Assembly: GCA_038131795.1 (NCBI GenBank)
Contig: JAYPQE010000003.1
Span: 1,922,001-1,986,000, forward strand
Length of the DNA: 64,000 nt
Direction: 5' to 3'
Source of the DNA: Eutrophobius brisbanensis
GTDB taxonomy: Bacteria; Pseudomonadota; Gammaproteobacteria; Eutrophobiales; Eutrophobiaceae
Under the pieces are notes generated by a model. It worked only from the letters and a program-made list of their open reading frames with translations, did no database searches and was not told the DNA's origin. Shown here one piece after another: positions 60,426-64,000 of the stretch. A program made the position numbers and the translations under genes. Numbering within the stretch: position 1 is the stretch's first letter; each line of letters opens with the position of its first letter.

Positions 60426-61346
60426 ATGGACGCACTGGTAGAGTGGGCGCGTTATGGCGTCCCTGATGACTTCTGGCCTATCGCCATTGCGTTGATCATG
60501 CTAACCATTGCCGGCTTCTTTGGTGCCTTTTATTTTTTTTCACGCATGCGGGTGATGGCAGATATTCCAACCTCAAAGATACGCTCGGCCGCACAGGGTT
60601 ATCTGGAATTAACCGGTCATGGCGAGTTGATGGAAGGGCCACAAATTATTGCGCCACTGACCGGCAAAGTCTGTACCTGGTATCACTACATGATTCAGAA
60701 ACGCAGACGGTCCAGGCGCAAGAATCATTGGGTGACCATTGAAAAGGGTATCAGTGAAGAATTATTTTTGATCATCGATGACACCGGAAAATGTGTTGTT
60801 GACCCGGAAGGGGCCAGCGTGGTCCCCAGTGAATCTGATACCTGGTACGGCTCGACTCCCAGACCTGGAAAATCTACCTCAGGCAATTTTCTCATGGGCA
60901 AACGGTATCGATATATTGAAAAACGTATGCACCCAGGTGAACCACTTTATGCCATTGGTCTCTATCAGACTGTGGGTGGGGCAGACACAGAGTTTAATAT
61001 CAACAATGAGGTTGTAGAACTGTTAAAACAGTGGAAAAAAGATAGTGAATACTTACTTAAAAACCACGACATCAACGGCGACGGTCAAATAGACATGCAT
61101 GAATGGGAAAAGGTCCGAGACGCTGCACTGCGCACGGTGATGGAAAAACATCAGGAAATGAAAACAGCCCCGGCTGTTAATATGCTCTCCAGGACCCATG
61201 ATCGGCGACGCCCATTCATCCTCTCGTCTGTCCCACAGGAGGGCCTGATCAAACGTTACCGGCTATTCAGTTACGGTCTAATCAGTCTATTTTTTATATG
61301 TGGTACATTTGTCACCTGGCTAATCAACCTCAGGCTGAGTACCTGA
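60426..61346 (+). CDS. GIDE-like membrane protein with an EF-hand
   Basis: A 306-residue membrane protein. An N-terminal helix (PIAIALIMLTIAGFFGAFYF), a cytoplasmic domain resembling the GIDE fold (IPTSKIRSAAQGYLELTGHG, then GKVCTWYHYMIQKRRRSRRK), and a C-terminal helix (LISLFFICGTFVTWLINL) are visible. Residues 215-226 form a canonical EF-hand loop, DINGDGQIDMHE, with all calcium-ligand positions in place. The neighbouring lemA and GIDE-like pairing recurs in bacteria. In eukaryotes GIDE is part of a RING E3 ligase, but no RING domain is present here, so no ubiquitin role should be assumed. Confidence 0.83.
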   Translation: MDALVEWARYGVPDDFWPIAIALIMLTIAGFFGAFYFFSRMRVMADIPTSKIRSAAQGYLELTGHGELMEGPQIIAPLTGKVCTWYHYMIQKRRRSRRKNHWVTIEKGISEELFLIIDDTGKCVVDPEGASVVPSESDTWYGSTPRPGKSTSGNFLMGKRYRYIEKRMHPGEPLYAIGLYQTVGGADTEFNINNEVVELLKQWKKDSEYLLKNHDINGDGQIDMHEWEKVRDAALRTVMEKHQEMKTAPAVNMLSRTHDRRRPFILSSVPQEGLIKRYRLFSYGLISLFFICGTFVTWLINLRLST

Positions 61347-61360
61347 AAATGAGATAAACA

Positions 61361-63403
61361 ATGATTCAACAAAAAAACCTCCCTTATTTTTCAAAAATTG
61401 ATCAGTCCGGCATTAATGCCCAGCTTGATGACATACTGGCTTCCAGCCGTGATGAAATTAAACGTCTACTGGATGAAGGTCGCCAATACACCTGGGACGA
61501 ATTGATAGTGCCACTTGAGGAAATGGATGACAGGCTGAATAAATTCTGGTCGCCCATAAGGCATTTAAAATCCGTTGCGGATAATGATGTCCTGCGTAAG
61601 GCCTATAATGAATGTCTGCAAAAAATTACTGAATACTATACTGACTTGATGCAGGATGAACGGCTGTATCAAGCATATGAAATGATACGTAACAGTAATG
61701 AATATAAAGACCTGGGACATGCCAGACAGAAAGTAATAGACGACCATTTACGAGACTTCAGGTTATCAGGAGTCGGTCTGGAACAGGAAAAAAAAACTGA
61801 ATATAAAAAAATTGTTCAGGACTTAACCAGAACGGAGTCCTCATTTGAAGAAAATGTACTGGATGCCACCCAGGCCTGGAGCAAAACCATTACTGACGAG
61901 GCGCAGCTACAGGGCCTACCTGATACGGCACTACAACTTGCCAAAAAACATGCCGAAGACAGTGAGGTTGATGGCTGGGTAGTCACCCTGGACTTCCCCT
62001 CCTATTATCCGGTAATGCAATATGCAGATAACGCGGATCTCAGGCATGAAGTCTATGAAGCCTATGTGACCCGCGCCTCAAGCCTGGGACCAGGAAACCA
62101 TGATTTCGATAACTCAAAAAATATGAGTGAGATTCTTGGCCTGCGCAAACAAAAGGCACAGCTGCTTGGTTTTAATACTTATGCGGAATACTCTCTGGCC
62201 AGAAAAATGGCAAAGACACCGCAGAAGGTCCTTTCCTTTCTTGATGAATTAAGCAGTCATTCTGTTTCAGTCGCAAAGGATGAATATTCAGAACTTGAAA
62301 ACTTTGCCCGTGAGCACTATCAACACCAAAAACTTGAACCCTGGGACATCGCGTATTTTTCAGAGAAATTAAAACACCATAAATTTGATTTTACCCAGGA
62401 GGACGTTCGACCGTATTTTCCGGTTGACGCAGTGTTAAGCGGTTTATTTACCATCGTCAATAAACTATATGGCCTTGAAATTCAACAGTTACCAGACATC
62501 GACGTGTGGCATCCTGATGTGCATTTTTATGCCATTGTCGACGCTAATGGGAATCCGCGCGGCGGCTTTTATCTTGATCTGTTTGCCCGCAAGAGCAAAC
62601 GGGGCGGTGCCTGGATGGATGAATGCATCATCAGAAAAAACCTGTCCGGCGACCTGCAGTTACCTGCGGCCTATTTAAGCTGTAACTTTTCACCACCGGT
62701 AAACAATAAACCGTCTCTATTGACGCACGATGAAGTCACGACCCTGTTTCACGAGTTTGGTCATGGACTTCATCATATGCTGACCTTAATAGACTACCCG
62801 CCTGTGGCCGGCATAAATGGTGTGCCCTGGGACGCTGTAGAATTACCCAGTCAGTTTATGGAAAACTGGTGTTGGGAACGTGAATCGCTGGACCTCATTG
62901 GCAGCCATTATGAAACCGGTGACCCAATACCTGATGATTTATTTAATAAAATGCTGGAGGCAAAAAACTTTCAAAGTGCCATGCAAATGGTCAGACAACT
63001 GGAATTTGCCATTTTTGATTTCAGGCTGCATTTTCAGGACTCAGATTATTCGTCCGAATCAATACAACAGCTGCTGGATGAAGTCAGACGCGAAACCGCA
63101 GTCATCATTCCGCCCAAATACAACCGTTTCCAGAACAGCTTTACCCATATCTTTTCCGGCGGATATGCCGCCGGTTATTACAGTTACAAATGGGCGGAAG
63201 TATTATCTGCTGATGCCTTTTCCAAGTTTGAAGAAAATGGTATTTTTGATCATGAAACTGGCCAGCAATTTTTAAATACTATACTGGAGCAGGGCGGCTC
63301 CCGGGATGCATATGAACTGTTTGTTGAATTTCGTGGCAGACAACCCAGCATCACGCCTTTACTCAGGCATGCTGGTATTGAGTCACAACCCCAGAATAAT
63401 TAA
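61361..63403 (+). CDS. prlC: Oligopeptidase A (M3 metallopeptidase)
   Basis: A 680-residue zinc metallopeptidase of the M3 (thimet oligopeptidase) family that degrades short peptides, including signal-peptide remnants. The zinc motif HEFGH lies at residues 464-468 (TLFHEFGHGLHHMLT), followed by a downstream Glu region. The length and the SFTHIFSGGYAAGYYSYKWA substrate-site segment are typical of PrlC. The stop codon overlaps the next gene's ATG (TAATG). Confidence 0.95.
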   Translation: MIQQKNLPYFSKIDQSGINAQLDDILASSRDEIKRLLDEGRQYTWDELIVPLEEMDDRLNKFWSPIRHLKSVADNDVLRKAYNECLQKITEYYTDLMQDERLYQAYEMIRNSNEYKDLGHARQKVIDDHLRDFRLSGVGLEQEKKTEYKKIVQDLTRTESSFEENVLDATQAWSKTITDEAQLQGLPDTALQLAKKHAEDSEVDGWVVTLDFPSYYPVMQYADNADLRHEVYEAYVTRASSLGPGNHDFDNSKNMSEILGLRKQKAQLLGFNTYAEYSLARKMAKTPQKVLSFLDELSSHSVSVAKDEYSELENFAREHYQHQKLEPWDIAYFSEKLKHHKFDFTQEDVRPYFPVDAVLSGLFTIVNKLYGLEIQQLPDIDVWHPDVHFYAIVDANGNPRGGFYLDLFARKSKRGGAWMDECIIRKNLSGDLQLPAAYLSCNFSPPVNNKPSLLTHDEVTTLFHEFGHGLHHMLTLIDYPPVAGINGVPWDAVELPSQFMENWCWERESLDLIGSHYETGDPIPDDLFNKMLEAKNFQSAMQMVRQLEFAIFDFRLHFQDSDYSSESIQQLLDEVRRETAVIIPPKYNRFQNSFTHIFSGGYAAGYYSYKWAEVLSADAFSKFEENGIFDHETGQQFLNTILEQGGSRDAYELFVEFRGRQPSITPLLRHAGIESQPQNN

Positions 63404-64000
63404 TGACTAAACTCCTGACAATTAGTTTACTGCTACTGTTCAGTGTCACACTTTCGGCACAGGCACAAACCAGTCAAAGCCAGACGGTATATGTGACCGA
63501 TCAAATTCAGGTGGGGTTGCATACGGAAAAAACTCTGCAAAGTCCCATTATCAAACTCATCCCTTCTGGCGCCGAGCTGGAACTGGTTAAGCAGGAAACG
63601 GATCTATCTTATGTCAGGGACAGTTCAGGGGCCGGCGGCTGGGTGGACAGCAGTTATATTTCCCAATTCAGCTCCGCCGATCCAAAGGTACAGGAAGCAG
63701 AAGACAGAATTCGCAGCCTGGAGACATCATTAAATAACGCACGGCTGGGACAGACGTCTGAAGAAATTGAAAATCTGATGCAGCAGCTAGATGAACAATC
63801 ATCACGAATTGAACAGTTAATCAGTGAGAACCAATCACTCAATCAACAGATCAACGCCAGTAATTCTGATTCCCTGTATGAGAAGATAGAACAATTATCA
63901 GAAGAAAACAGCCAGCTGGAAAGCCAGCTGGCAAATATACTGGAAACCGCCGCACAGCCTGCAGACAATCAATCATCTCAGCCAGATGATGGCTTATTGA
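63403..64000 (+). CDS. SH3-domain protein, 3' end outside the window
   Basis: The first 199 codons of a gene that runs off the right edge. It has a signal peptide (LLTISLLLLFSVTLSAQAQ), a bacterial SH3 domain (VTDQIQVGLHTEKTLQSPII to SYVRDSSGAGGWVDSSYISQ), and a long coiled coil from about residue 97 (EAEDRIRSLETSLNNARLGQ). This order matches the TIGR04211/YgiM type of envelope protein. The ATG at 63403 uses the last base of the prlC stop codon. Confidence 0.88.
   Translation, partial: MTKLLTISLLLLFSVTLSAQAQTSQSQTVYVTDQIQVGLHTEKTLQSPIIKLIPSGAELELVKQETDLSYVRDSSGAGGWVDSSYISQFSSADPKVQEAEDRIRSLETSLNNARLGQTSEEIENLMQQLDEQSSRIEQLISENQSLNQQINASNSDSLYEKIEQLSEENSQLESQLANILETAAQPADNQSSQPDDGLL

Noticed and set aside
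61068..61103. A calcium-protein gene of its own around the EF-hand
   Set aside because: The EF-hand lies within the continuous GIDE-like reading frame and has no separate start.

Overview
The window looks like chromosomal DNA of a gammaproteobacterium with moderate GC content. The evidence is gene content and order: aroK-aroB-dgt beside gltBD, pilMNOPQ divergent from a class A penicillin-binding protein gene, hemA-prfA-prmC, lolB-ispE-tRNA-Gln-prs-rplY-pth-ychF, LolB and secretin-type outer-membrane functions, Fur-box iron genes and bacterioferritin/Bfd. I cannot name a genus from sequence alone.

Layout. (1) 0-10.8 kb, minus strand: start of a DUF368 membrane protein, hemE, gltD-gltB, dgt, aroB-aroK. 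(2) 10.9-15.9 kb, minus strand: the complete type IV pilus assembly operon pilMNOPQ, closed by a strong intrinsic terminator. (3) 16.0-23.3 kb, plus strand: PBP1A, priA, argS and a SPOR-domain protein. (4) 23.4-41.3 kb, accessory zone: a decayed sulfotransferase gene, a TPR-sulfotransferase with an interrupted 5' end, tRNA-Gly(CCC), a receiver lacking its phospho-aspartate, a metallo-beta-lactamase-fold hydrolase, thiSG, two HicB/HicAB loci, trmB, cysQ, a HAD nucleotidase, an NsrR-like regulator with a cytochrome b561, a secreted FAH-fold protein, and a compact four-gene amide-bond cluster (C39-like peptidase, RimK-like ATP-grasp, GCS2 ligase, N-formylglutamate amidohydrolase-like hydrolase). 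Gaps here are packed with three families of short dispersed repeats, called R1, R2 and R3 below. (5) 41.3-54.6 kb: TauE/SafE, class II aldolase, ychF, pth, rplY, prs, tRNA-Gln, ispE, lolB and a TPR lipoprotein on the minus strand, then hemA, prfA, prmC, an unknown protein and moeB on the plus strand. (6) 54.6-59.8 kb, minus strand: an iron block, with porin, FMN-binding protein and PepSY-type membrane protein behind a perfect Fur-like palindrome, followed by a frameshifted dgkA and an LpxR-like gene, and flanked by bfd and bfr. (7) 59.8-64 kb, plus strand: lemA, a GIDE-like membrane protein with an EF-hand, prlC, and a truncated SH3-domain protein at the window edge.

Most likely functional units: glutamate synthase (gltBD); shikimate pathway (aroBK); the pilus inner-membrane platform and secretin; ThiS/ThiG thiazole synthesis, whose ThiS might be adenylated by the MoeB/ThiF-type enzyme at 53.9 kb; a Fur-controlled iron-reduction/uptake and storage block; and the peptide-bond cluster at 36.3-40.4 kb, which is the best candidate for a poorly described biosynthetic system. 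A second unusual pattern is the R1 repeat: inverted copies bracket both the solo hicB and the hicAB pair, often begin right at stop codons, and in one case have become the C-terminal coding sequence of trmB.
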